Origin: Kribbella rubisoli
GTDB lineage: Bacteria; Actinomycetota; Actinomycetes; Propionibacteriales; Kribbellaceae
NCBI RefSeq assembly: GCF_004217145.1
Contig: NZ_SHKR01000014.1
Coordinates: 784,701-848,700, forward strand
Direction: 5' to 3'
DNA: 64,000 bases
Below, piece by piece: positions 15,390-23,121 of the stretch. Position numbers and translations under genes: made by a program. Every line of letters begins with the position of its first letter. The first letter of the stretch is position 1. The notes beneath the pieces are model-generated. The model had not been told where the DNA came from and did no database searches. It saw nothing but the letters and a program-made list of their open reading frames with translations.

Positions 15390-17051
15390 CTACTTCGAAC
15401 CGCTCTTGTACTTGTCGTACGCCTGCTGGTTGATCTCCAGGTACCGCGGCATACCGGTGCTGTCGAGACCCTTCACGTACGCGTCCCAGTCGGTGTCGAT
15501 GTTCTTCGAACCGGTGATGAAGGCCAACTGGTTCTGGTTCACGTAGGTGTTCAGGTTGGTCTGCAGCGTGGCGATCTCGCCGCTCAGGCTCGGGTCCGGC
15601 CACATGAACGCCTGCGGGAACCACTGCGCCTTGTCGACATGCCCCTCGTACTGCTTGGTCGCCTCCCACAGCCGCCGCTCCAGGCCGGCGCCGCTGTAGA
15701 TGTCCTTCGGCGTGACCTGCGCGTTCCGGAAGGCCAAGGTGTTGTTGTACTGGCCGAGCGCACCCCAGCTGATGTTCTTCGGCGCGTTCTGCACCGGCTT
15801 GTACAGCGGCTTGGTGCTCGCGTCGAGGGCGATGTCACCGGCGGCGGGCTTCGTCCAGCCGACACCCTCCGGGCCCATGTTGGTGATCATCTGGCCTTCG
15901 TCGCTGTAGATCCAGTCCAGCATCTTGATCGCGGCGACCTGGGCCTCCTTGCTGGCCTTGTTGGTCAGCATGAACGTGTAACCGGTCGAGGTCGGGTGGT
16001 TGTACCCGGTGTAGCTCTTGCCCTCCGGACCGGTCAGCGGCGGCACCGCGTCGTACTGCTTGTCGCGGCCGTCCTTGGAGTCGAGCTGGACGAAGATGCC
16101 CGGCCACAGGACCGGCACCGATCCGAGCTTGACCGCCTTCGGGTCGTTGCCCTGGGCCTGCAATGCCTGCGCGTTCTGGGTGAACGCCGCCTGGTCGATC
16201 AGGCCGTCCTTGTAGAGGCCGTGGATGTACTTCAGGCCTTCCTTCCACTGGTCCGAGGCGACCGGCGTGACGACCTTGTCGCCGTTCAGCGTGAGCAGCG
16301 ACCGTACGCCGTTGTTCGCGCCGACCGGGTCGTAGGCGAACGCGTTCATCAGGTACGCGATCAGGCTGCTGTCCTGGACGTCGGTGGTCATCGGGATCTC
16401 GTCGGCCTTGCCGTTGCCGTTCGGGTCCTTGGTCTTGAACGCCTCGAGCACGTTGCGCAGATCATCGGTGGTCTTGGGCACCTGCAGGCCGAGCTTCTTC
16501 AGCCAGGTGCTGTTGATCCACAGCTTGTCCGGGTAGGTGCAGTGGAAGCAATCGGCCCACTGCGGCAGCGCATAGATGTGACCGTCGGGCGCGGTCGCCA
16601 TCTCCTTGTATTCCTTGTTGGTGTCGAGCACCTTCTGGATGTTGGGCGCGTTGTCCTTGATCAGGTTCTCGAGCGGCACCGCGACGCCCTGCTGGCCGAG
16701 CTTGAGCACCTCGGCCTGGGTGAACGCGTCGACCCACGGGATCAGGAAGAACAGGTCCGGGTAGTCGCCGCTGGCCAGCGCGATCTGCCGCTTCTCCTTG
16801 GCCGGCCCGGCGTCGTACGTCGTGGTCTGCCACCGGAACTGGATCTTGAACTTGTCGCTCATGATCTTGGTGACCGCGTTGGTGGTCAGGTTGGTGCTGG
16901 AGTCCGACGGTGTGAACGTGTCGATGACGACCTTGCCGTCGGCCGAGGTCTCGTTCGCCGCTCCCTTGGACGATTTGTCCGAACTGCACGCCGCCAGGGC
17001 GAGCGCGCCGGCGGCCGCCAGCGCGACGACCTTGCTCACGGATGAGCGCAT
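15390..17051 (-). CDS. Oligosaccharide ABC transporter substrate-binding lipoprotein (CUT1, LplA/YtcQ type)
   Basis: 553 residues, the long form typical of LplA/YtcQ-type binding proteins. The signal peptide MRSSVSKVVALAAAGALALA ends in a lipobox with Cys at ACSSD. The fold contains ASGDYPDLFF, the EF-hand-like loop TKDPNGNGKADEIP that in this family binds Ca2+, and KASKEAQVAAIKMLDWIYSDEG near the C-terminus. It captures an oligosaccharide for the permeases encoded upstream (17090-19041). The ATPase is not encoded here, as is usual for CUT1 systems that share an MsiK-type ATPase. Confidence 0.93.
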   Translation of the reverse strand: MRSSVSKVVALAAAGALALAACSSDKSSKGAANETSADGKVVIDTFTPSDSSTNLTTNAVTKIMSDKFKIQFRWQTTTYDAGPAKEKRQIALASGDYPDLFFLIPWVDAFTQAEVLKLGQQGVAVPLENLIKDNAPNIQKVLDTNKEYKEMATAPDGHIYALPQWADCFHCTYPDKLWINSTWLKKLGLQVPKTTDDLRNVLEAFKTKDPNGNGKADEIPMTTDVQDSSLIAYLMNAFAYDPVGANNGVRSLLTLNGDKVVTPVASDQWKEGLKYIHGLYKDGLIDQAAFTQNAQALQAQGNDPKAVKLGSVPVLWPGIFVQLDSKDGRDKQYDAVPPLTGPEGKSYTGYNHPTSTGYTFMLTNKASKEAQVAAIKMLDWIYSDEGQMITNMGPEGVGWTKPAAGDIALDASTKPLYKPVQNAPKNISWGALGQYNNTLAFRNAQVTPKDIYSGAGLERRLWEATKQYEGHVDKAQWFPQAFMWPDPSLSGEIATLQTNLNTYVNQNQLAFITGSKNIDTDWDAYVKGLDSTGMPRYLEINQQAYDKYKSGSK

Positions 17052-17089
17052 TGCTGTGTTCCTCTCTGAAGTGGATTGAGCCTCGTGGC

Positions 17090-18043
17090 TCAGCCCTTGA
17101 CCGCGCCGACCATCACGCCCTTGGTGAAGTGGCGGGCGACGAACGGGTAGATGATCAGTACGGGCAGGCTCGAGATGACGATGAGCGCGTACTTGAGGAC
17201 GTTGGCCAGCTGCTGCTGTTCGAGCTGCTGGGCCAGGTTCGTCGTGGTGGTGGATCCGGTGAGGGTGTTCAGGATCAGCACGTTGCGGAGCACGATCTGC
17301 AGCGGGTACAGACCGGGGTCCTTGAGATAGATCAGGGCGTCGAAGTAGCTGTTCCACTGGAAGATCGCGTACATCAGCGCGATCACCGCGATCACCGGCT
17401 TCGACAGCGGCAGCACGATCGACCACAGGAACCGCAGGTCGCTGGCCCCGTCGATGGTGGCCGCCTCGTACAGCTCGTCCGGGATCGTCGAGCGGAAGAA
17501 GGTCCGGGCGATGATCACCTGCCAGACCCCGATCGCGCTCGGGATCACCATCGCCCAGCGGGTGTTCAGCATCCCGAGGTCCTGGACCACCAGGTACGTC
17601 GGGATCAGGCCGCCGGAGAACAGCATCGTGAAGATCAGCACGCTCATGATCACGTTCCGGCCGAAGAACGTCCGGCGGGACAGCGGGTACGCGATCGCGA
17701 TCGTCAGCGTGACGCTGATCAGGGTCCCGCCGATCGCGTAGATGAACGAGTTCAGGTAGCCCTTCATGATCAGCGGATCGCTGAAGGCCTCTTTGTACGC
17801 ACGGATGCTGGGCTCGATCGGCCAGAACAGCACCCGGCCCGCACTCACCGCCGACGGGCTGCTGAACGAGTTCGCGACGATGTAGATCAGCGGGACCGCG
17901 ACGATGATCAATGCCAGCCAGAGCATGATCTTCACGCCGGCCAGGAAGATCTTGTCGGTGCGCGTCTCCTCGATCGCGGTCCGCTTCGAGGTGTCCGGCC
18001 GCTTGTCCGCCGTACGCCGGAAACCTTGCAACGTGATGCTCAT
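17090..18043 (-). CDS. Carbohydrate ABC transporter permease (MalG/YtcP-like)
   Basis: 317 residues with six predicted helices. The EAA loop reads ELYEAATIDGASDLRFLWSIVLPLSKP, and the protein ends FVARHFTKGVMVGAVKG, the characteristic C-terminus of this permease type. Its ATG overlaps the stop of the upstream permease gene by 4 bp. With that partner it forms the membrane channel of the oligosaccharide importer. Confidence 0.94.
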   Translation of the reverse strand: MSITLQGFRRTADKRPDTSKRTAIEETRTDKIFLAGVKIMLWLALIIVAVPLIYIVANSFSSPSAVSAGRVLFWPIEPSIRAYKEAFSDPLIMKGYLNSFIYAIGGTLISVTLTIAIAYPLSRRTFFGRNVIMSVLIFTMLFSGGLIPTYLVVQDLGMLNTRWAMVIPSAIGVWQVIIARTFFRSTIPDELYEAATIDGASDLRFLWSIVLPLSKPVIAVIALMYAIFQWNSYFDALIYLKDPGLYPLQIVLRNVLILNTLTGSTTTTNLAQQLEQQQLANVLKYALIVISSLPVLIIYPFVARHFTKGVMVGAVKG

Positions 18044-19041
18044 GACCAGAGTCCGTTTCCGGTGATGCGCTTGGCGACGAAGTTCACGCCGAGCAGGAGG
18101 AAGAGGTTGATCACCGAGTTGAAGAGCCCGATGGCGGTCGCCATGCTGAAGTCGGCGTTCAGCAGACCGGTCTTGTAGACGTAGGTGGCGATGATCTCGG
18201 ACTGCTGGGTGTTCAGCGGGTTCTGCAGCAGGAACGCCTTCTCGAACCCGATCGACATGATGTTGCCGACGCCGAGCACCAGGATGATCACCGCGGTCGG
18301 CATGATCCCCGGCAGGTCGACGTGCCGGATCCGCTGCAGCCGGCTGGCTCCATCGATCCGCGCGGACTCGTGCAGCGCGGGGTCGATGCCGGACAGCGCG
18401 GCCAGGTAGATCACCGCGGAGTACCCGGTGGTCTGCCAGACGTCGGACCAGACGTAGATGTGGCGGAAGTAGTTGGGGTTCCCAAGGAAGTCGACCGACG
18501 GTACGCCGAACAGCCCGATCGCGTCGTTCACGAAACCGAGCCGCGGCGACAGCACCAGGATCGTCATCGAGACCACGACGACGGTGGAGATGAAGTACGG
18601 CGCGTAGGTGACCAGCTGGACGGTCTTCTTGAACCGGCCGTTGCGGATCTCGTTCAGCGCGATCGCCAGGATGATCGGGATCGGGAAGCTGGCGAGGACC
18701 GTGTAGACCGACAGCAGGAAGGTGTTCTTCACCAGGGTCCAGAACACCGGGTTCTGGAAGAACAGCTCGAAGTTCTTGAACCCGACCCAGTCGCTGCCCC
18801 ACGGGCCCTTGACCGGGCTGTAGTCCTTGAACGCGATCACCGCGTTGGCGATCGGGATGTACTTGAAGATGACGAAGTACGCGAGCGGTACGACGATCAG
18901 CAGGTAGAGCTGCCAATGCCGCCGCAGGCTCCGCCCGGCCTGGGTCCGGCGGGACGTTCGCGGTGGCTTCCGGGCCGTCGTCTCACCTGCCCGCGACGCC
19001 GCTGGCGCCGGCGCCGGTTTCACCTCGAAGGTTGCGCTCAC
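18040..19041 (-). CDS. Carbohydrate ABC transporter permease (MalF/LplB-like)
   Basis: 333 residues. The Pro/Ala/Arg-rich cytoplasmic N-terminus (about 40 residues) precedes six helices. LplB-type signatures are YIPIANAVIAFKDYSPVKG, the EAA loop HESARIDGASRLQRIRHVDLPG and the C-terminal KRITGNGLWS. First gene of the operon permease-permease-binding protein-GH95 (19041 down to 13102). An operator-like palindrome lies about 210 bp upstream. Confidence 0.94.
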   Translation of the reverse strand: MSATFEVKPAPAPAASRAGETTARKPPRTSRRTQAGRSLRRHWQLYLLIVVPLAYFVIFKYIPIANAVIAFKDYSPVKGPWGSDWVGFKNFELFFQNPVFWTLVKNTFLLSVYTVLASFPIPIILAIALNEIRNGRFKKTVQLVTYAPYFISTVVVVSMTILVLSPRLGFVNDAIGLFGVPSVDFLGNPNYFRHIYVWSDVWQTTGYSAVIYLAALSGIDPALHESARIDGASRLQRIRHVDLPGIMPTAVIILVLGVGNIMSIGFEKAFLLQNPLNTQQSEIIATYVYKTGLLNADFSMATAIGLFNSVINLFLLLGVNFVAKRITGNGLWS

Positions 19042-19250
19042 TCCGCATCCTTTCCCTCACGCGCTGGAGTGGAACCGATATCCGATAGGATCTCGGGTTT
19101 CGCTATCCCGGAGGATGACACACAACCCCTCCGGAGCGGAAGAGTTCCCGGCCCGGTCGATACCGGACGGTGACCGATGCGCCCGAATCCCTTGAAAACA
19201 AGGCGTATTCAGTGTTGCCTCTAGCAACTACCGGACGGCAAACGCCGAAT

Positions 19251-19274
19251 GATCCGATGGCCAGCCATCGGATC
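19251..19274. promoter_or_regulatory. Palindromic operator candidate upstream of the sugar-import operon
   Basis: Perfect 10-bp inverted repeat gatccgatgg / ccatcggatc with a 4-nt spacer. It sits in a gene-free 363-bp stretch (19042-19404) whose first 100 bp also contain repeated atccgata/gggttt-like segments and, near 19350, an unusually AT-rich patch. It could be the binding site of a substrate-responsive repressor of the ABC/GH95 operon; no regulator gene is adjacent. Nothing else is recognised in the stretch. Confidence 0.4.
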
Positions 19275-19404
19275 CGGGCACACACCGATCAAGCCCGGAG
19301 TCGCTCTGAGCCACCGACACCGGACCGATCCACAATTTATTTCTGCTGTTAACTATATAGCAGTCAACCTGCCCCCCGACCCCTATGTCAAGACCTGAAC
19401 TTCC

Positions 19405-19476
19405 TCAGGCGTCGTAGGCGTTCAGGCCGATGAGGAGGCCGGCGGGGTCGAGGATGTAGGCGCCTCGGGACGGCAT
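19405..19476 (-). other. 23-codon ORF coupled to arsR, possible gene remnant
   Basis: An ATG at 19476 overlaps the ArsR stop as TGATG and opens a 23-codon frame ending DPAGLLIGLNAYDA. The DPAG-type tail looks like the last strand of a VOC/glyoxalase protein, a class often encoded next to ArsR regulators, so this may be the stub of a deleted partner gene. It may equally be chance. Confidence 0.25.
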
Positions 19477-19763
19477 CAGGCCGGCGCCTTGTCGTGAGGG
19501 GCGGCCACGTCGACGGCCCAGTGCGCGAGGGCGTGGAGTGCGTCGGGGTTCAGTTCGTGCCAACGGTGGCGGCCGACCAGGGTGGTCCGCACGACGTCGG
19601 CCGTCTGCAGGATCTTCAGGTGCTGCGACACCGCGGGCCGGCTGATCGGGAACAGCTCGGCCAGCTGCCCGGTCGTCGCCGGACCCTGCGCCAGCCGCGT
19701 CACGATCCGCCGCCGGGAAGCATCGGCCAGGGCGGCCAGGACCGCGCCGACCTCGATCGCCAC
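19476..19763 (-). CDS. ArsR-family winged-helix repressor
   Basis: 95 residues: ALADASRRRIVTRLAQGPA followed by the recognition region FPISRPAVSQHLKILQTADVV and the wing with RHRWHELN. It lacks the ELCVCDL-type Cys metal site of classical ArsR, so it is more likely a non-metal or SdpR-type autoregulator. Upstream, the sequence cttacgcgtaagaatttacttacgc (about 19792-19816) contains palindromic cttacgcgtaag and a repeated half site, a good autoregulatory operator. Confidence 0.9.
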   Translation of the reverse strand: MAIEVGAVLAALADASRRRIVTRLAQGPATTGQLAELFPISRPAVSQHLKILQTADVVRTTLVGRHRWHELNPDALHALAHWAVDVAAPHDKAPA

Positions 19764-19791
19764 AGCACTCCTTCAATCGCGTAAGCCAGAC

Positions 19792-19816
19792 CTTACGCGT
19801 AAGAATTTACTTACGC
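19792..19816. promoter_or_regulatory. ArsR operator candidate
   Basis: The perfect palindrome cttacgcgtaag is followed 4-5 bases later by a further half site cttacgc, 30-50 bp upstream of the ArsR start. Two further related cgtaag segments occur just before it. The arrangement suits autorepression by the dimeric ArsR protein. Confidence 0.5.
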
Positions 19817-19949
19817 AATGCGGCAAAAACCTGACCCGACCATCACGGGGGAACGGCCGGGCCAGGCATTATCGATAGTACCCCGGATCACCGCCCGTGG
19901 TCGGCTAATTCGGAGGCGGACGCGCCGGGTCTCCTCTACCCTGAGCGGC

Positions 19950-20026
19950 ATGCAAACCCGCTCCTGAAAAGCGCACCTCCGCGGCCTGATCCGGGCCACC
20001 GTCGTGCGTCACGTCAAGCGCTTGAC
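19950..20026 (+). promoter_or_regulatory. Leader region of the MFS gene: short uORF and palindrome
   Basis: A possible five-codon leader ORF (MQTRS, 19950-19967) starts about 8 bases after a tctaccct -10-like element and could be leaderless. 45 bp later lies the perfect palindrome gtcaagcgcttgac (20013-20026), whose AAGCGCTT core resembles LacI-family operators. Either could regulate the exporter that starts at 20077. The uORF is speculative; the palindrome is plain in the sequence. Confidence 0.3.
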
Positions 20027-20076
20027 CGCCGGTCGCGCTTCGTCATGCCCGCACACGCTTTCGGGAGCATTTCGAC

Positions 20077-21330
20077 ATGTCTGTCTACCGGTCCGCGGAC
20101 CCTGTTAGGACGTACTACGCCTACAACGCAGCGTGGTCGTTCCTCGCCGCGCTGTCCTTCACCCTCAGCGCGGTCTACTACGTCCGCGACGCCGGCCTGA
20201 ACCCGCTGCAGATGGTCCTGGTCGGGACCACGCTCGAGCTCGCCTGCTTCCTCTTCGAGATCCCCACCGGCATCGTCGCCGACCTCTACAGCCGCCGACT
20301 GTCGATCATCATCGGCTTCGTCCTGATCGGCGCCGGCTTCCTGCTCCAGGGCCTGGTGCCGGCATTTCTCGCGATCCTCGCCGCACAGGTCCTCTGGGGC
20401 GTCGGCTTCACGTTCACCTCGGGCGCCGATCAGGCCTGGATCACCGACGAGATCGGCACCGAGCGCGCCGCCCCGGTCTTCGTCCGGGCGCAGCAGTTCG
20501 AGCTCGGCGGCCGGATCGGCGGAATCGTCAGCGCCGGCGCGCTCGGTCTCATCAGCCTGCCGCTGCCGATGGCGGTCTCCGGCGCCGGGATGATCCTGCT
20601 CGCGCTGATGCTCGGCGTCTTCATGCGCGAACAGAACTTCCACCGGACCCCGAAGGACGAGCGCGACACGTTCCGGCAGATGGCCGAGACGTTCAAGAGC
20701 GGCCTCGATGCGGCCCGGCGGCGTCCCGTCGTACGCACGCTGGTGATCATCAGCCTGATCTCCGGTCTGGCCAGCGAGGCGTTCGACCGGCTGTGGTCGG
20801 TCAAGATCCTGAACTTCACCTTCCCGACCGTCTTCGGTACGTCGGACCCAGCGTTCTGGTTCACCGTGCTCGCACTCGTCGGGACGCTGTTGTCGCTGTT
20901 CACGTCCCTCGTACTGAACCGGCTCTCCCCCGACCGCCTGTCCGCCGTACATCCGACCGGCATCCTGGCGACGCTGGCGACGCTGCAGGTGGTCGGCATC
21001 TGCTCCTTCGCCCTGCTCGGGAACCTCTGGCTCGCGCTCGCGGCGATGTGGCTCAACACTGTCGCAGGCACCCTCGCCTACCCGATCGAGTCCGCCTGGC
21101 TGAACCGCCACGTCGACTCGAAGTCGCGCGCGACGGTGATCTCGATGGTCTCCCAGGCGAACGCGATCGGTCAGGTCGTCGGCGGCCCGCCGCTGGGAGC
21201 CTTGGGCCGCTCGACGTTGCGCGGTGCGTTGCTGGCGTCCGGATTGATCTCGACGCCGATCCCCCTGTTGTACCTGCGCCTCAAGGACGTACGCCGTACC
21301 CCTGCGGAGGAGGTCAGTCGTCGACCTTGA
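20077..21330 (+). CDS. MFS transporter
   Basis: 417 residues with about twelve predicted helices. GIVADLYSRRLSIIIGF is the MFS motif A loop between helices 2 and 3. A charged central loop (HRTPKDERDTFRQMAE) separates the halves. The family resembles actinobacterial drug or macrolide exporters with the RTYYAYNAAWSF opening. The substrate is unknown. The 3' end overlaps the convergent terC gene by 17 bp. Confidence 0.9.
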   Translation: MSVYRSADPVRTYYAYNAAWSFLAALSFTLSAVYYVRDAGLNPLQMVLVGTTLELACFLFEIPTGIVADLYSRRLSIIIGFVLIGAGFLLQGLVPAFLAILAAQVLWGVGFTFTSGADQAWITDEIGTERAAPVFVRAQQFELGGRIGGIVSAGALGLISLPLPMAVSGAGMILLALMLGVFMREQNFHRTPKDERDTFRQMAETFKSGLDAARRRPVVRTLVIISLISGLASEAFDRLWSVKILNFTFPTVFGTSDPAFWFTVLALVGTLLSLFTSLVLNRLSPDRLSAVHPTGILATLATLQVVGICSFALLGNLWLALAAMWLNTVAGTLAYPIESAWLNRHVDSKSRATVISMVSQANAIGQVVGGPPLGALGRSTLRGALLASGLISTPIPLLYLRLKDVRRTPAEEVSRRP

Positions 21331-22312
21331 CGCGGATCGCTTCCCGGCGGCTGTCGTACGACGACTTGATCAGGCTGGCGACCGTGGTCACGAACAGCGT
21401 GGCGATGATGAAGCCGAGCGACGTCAGGATGCCGATATGCGGTAGGTGGATCGCGCCGATGTCGTCGATGTGCGAGCCGTGCAGCGCCTCGATGATCAGC
21501 TTGACGCCGATGAACGCGAGGATCACCGACAGGCCGACGTTCAGGTAGATGATCCGCTCGAGCAGACCGCCGATCAGGAAGTACAGCTGGCGCAGACCCA
21601 TCAGCGCGAACGCGTTGGCGGTCAGCACGATGTACGCGTCCTGGGTGAGCCCGAAGATCGCGGGGATCGAGTCGAGCGCGAAGATCACGTTCGCCATCCC
21701 GATCGCGGCGATCACGATCACCAGCGGCGTCACCAGCCGGCGACCGTCGATGCGGGTGGTCAGCTTGTCGCCGTCGTAGTCGTGCGAGATCGGGAGGATC
21801 CGGCGCATGCCCCGCAGTACGGCGTTCTCCTGGAAGTCGGTCTCGTCGTTCTCACCCTCGAGCGCCAGCCGGACCGCGGTATAGACCAGGAACGCGCCGA
21901 AGATGTAGAACACCCAGCTCGCCGCCGAGATCGCCGCCGCGCCGGCCAGGATGAAGATCGCCCGCAGCAGCATCGAGACCACGATGCCGATGTACAGCAC
22001 CTTGTCCTGCGCCAGGCTCGGTACGGCGAAGCGCGCCATGATGATCACGAACACGAACAGGTTGTCGACGCTGAGGCTGTACTCCGTGATGTAGCCGGCG
22101 ACGAACTCGCTGCCGGTCTGACCCGGACTGAACAGGAACAGACCGAGGGCGAAGAGTCCCGCGAGGCCGACGTAGAACAGCACCCACCGGGTCGCGTCCT
22201 TGATCGTCACGGTGTGGTTGCGGCGCGCGATCACGATCAGGTCGAACGCGACGATCGCGAGCAACCCGATGATCGTGAGCACCCAGACAACGGGTGGCAT
22301 GACAGAGACCAT
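21314..22312 (-). CDS. TerC-family integral membrane protein (Mn export type)
   Basis: 332 residues. TerC signatures: SLSVDNLFVFVIIMARF in helix 3, VIFALDSIPAIFGLTQDAYI in the second repeat and NAFALMGLRQLYFLIGGL. The conserved acidic residues in the two SxDN / LDS motifs line the presumed ion path. TerC/Alx proteins preceded by yybP-ykoY riboswitches export Mn2+ or metallate secreted proteins, and such a riboswitch is found here (22319-22452). ATG at 22312, RBS GGAGG 6 nt upstream; a second in-frame ATG lies four codons in. Confidence 0.94.
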   Translation of the reverse strand: MVSVMPPVVWVLTIIGLLAIVAFDLIVIARRNHTVTIKDATRWVLFYVGLAGLFALGLFLFSPGQTGSEFVAGYITEYSLSVDNLFVFVIIMARFAVPSLAQDKVLYIGIVVSMLLRAIFILAGAAAISAASWVFYIFGAFLVYTAVRLALEGENDETDFQENAVLRGMRRILPISHDYDGDKLTTRIDGRRLVTPLVIVIAAIGMANVIFALDSIPAIFGLTQDAYIVLTANAFALMGLRQLYFLIGGLLERIIYLNVGLSVILAFIGVKLIIEALHGSHIDDIGAIHLPHIGILTSLGFIIATLFVTTVASLIKSSYDSRREAIRVKVDD

Positions 22313-22318
22313 GACGAA

Positions 22319-22452
22319 CCTCCGGACGTGGGCATACCTCTAGCTCGGTCCGGAGGTCTCTTCCACCCAGGCGAACCTGGGCCGGCAGCACCGGTTCGGC
22401 CGCGAGGCCTCCCGTGATGACGACACTGCCGTGGCGGAATACTCCCCTCCAC
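22319..22452 (-). promoter_or_regulatory. yybP-ykoY manganese riboswitch controlling terC
   Basis: Read on the minus strand, the leader contains the conserved elements in order: GGGGAGTA (22447-22440), CGTCATCACGGGAGG (22422-22408) and GGAAGAGACC (22364-22355). P1 can form between GGAGG (22450-22446) and CCTCC (22356-22352). The same 3' strand extended, CCTCCGGAC (22356-22348), is perfectly complementary to GTCCGGAGG (22327-22319), which holds the terC ribosome-binding site. Mn2+-stabilised P1 would therefore free the RBS: a translational ON switch. Confidence 0.85.
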
Positions 22453-22533
22453 AAACGCTGTAAGCATATCCGGTTCCGATCTATTCCCGGACACACCCAG
22501 GATCGTATACCGCATACTGACTTCAATGCTAGA

Positions 22534-22555
22534 TTTGAGACATGAATGTCTCAAA
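22534..22555. promoter_or_regulatory. TetR operator
   Basis: Perfect 10-bp inverted repeat tttgagacat / atgtctcaaa with a 2-nt spacer, followed at 22565 by a further partial half site ttgtctca. It lies just before the TetR start chosen here (22573) and between that gene and the divergent terC leader, so it should autoregulate the TetR/exporter operon. Confidence 0.7.
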
Positions 22556-22572
22556 TGGGTTATTCTTGTCTC

Positions 22573-23121
22573 ATGGCTGTCGATCGGGAGCGAGTACTGC
22601 GGGATGCCGCGGGACTGCTGATGCGGAAGTCCGGGGCGACGATGGACGAGGTCGCGCGGGCCGCCGGGATCAGTCGCGCGACCTTGAACCGGCAGTTCGC
22701 CGGACGGGATGCCCTCGTGCGCGCGCTCGAGGAGCTCGGGCTTGCCGAGTGCGAGAGCGCGCTGGAGAGGGCCCGCGTCGATGACGGTCCGGCCTCCGAC
22801 GCAGTACGCCGGCTGGTGCGAGCGCTGGAGCCGGCCGCAGGCCTGCTCGCGTTCCTGTACTCAGAGAACCAGCTCTTCGAAGGCTACGGGCAGAACGAGG
22901 GCTGGGCCCGGCTGGACGCCCGGATGGTCGCGCTGTTCCGGCGCGGTCAGGAGGCCGGCGAGTTCCGGATCGATCTCAGTCCGGTCTGGTTGAGCGAGGC
23001 CCTCTACGGATTGCTGGTCTCCGCGGCCTGGGCGGTCTACGAGGGCCGCGTCGCCTCCAAGGATTTCACCTCGAACATCGCCGAGCTGCTGCTCGGCGGC
23101 GCAGTACGGAGAACGGAATGA
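22573..23121 (+). CDS. TetR-family repressor of the adjacent drug exporter
   Basis: 182 residues from ATG 22573; an in-frame ATG at 22546 lies within the operator and is less likely. HTH: GATMDEVARAAGISRATLNRQFAGRDALV (residues about 20-48). The ligand domain is short, as in LfrR-like regulators. Its stop overlaps the ATG of the MFS exporter gene by 4 bp, the standard TetR-exporter arrangement in which drug binding derepresses both genes. Confidence 0.93.
   Translation: MAVDRERVLRDAAGLLMRKSGATMDEVARAAGISRATLNRQFAGRDALVRALEELGLAECESALERARVDDGPASDAVRRLVRALEPAAGLLAFLYSENQLFEGYGQNEGWARLDARMVALFRRGQEAGEFRIDLSPVWLSEALYGLLVSAAWAVYEGRVASKDFTSNIAELLLGGAVRRTE

Noticed and set aside
15639..18178. Long plus-strand frames opposite the sugar-import operon
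   Set aside because: Composed of Arg, Asp, Gln, Val repeats typical of antisense reading; the minus-strand genes have clear families.
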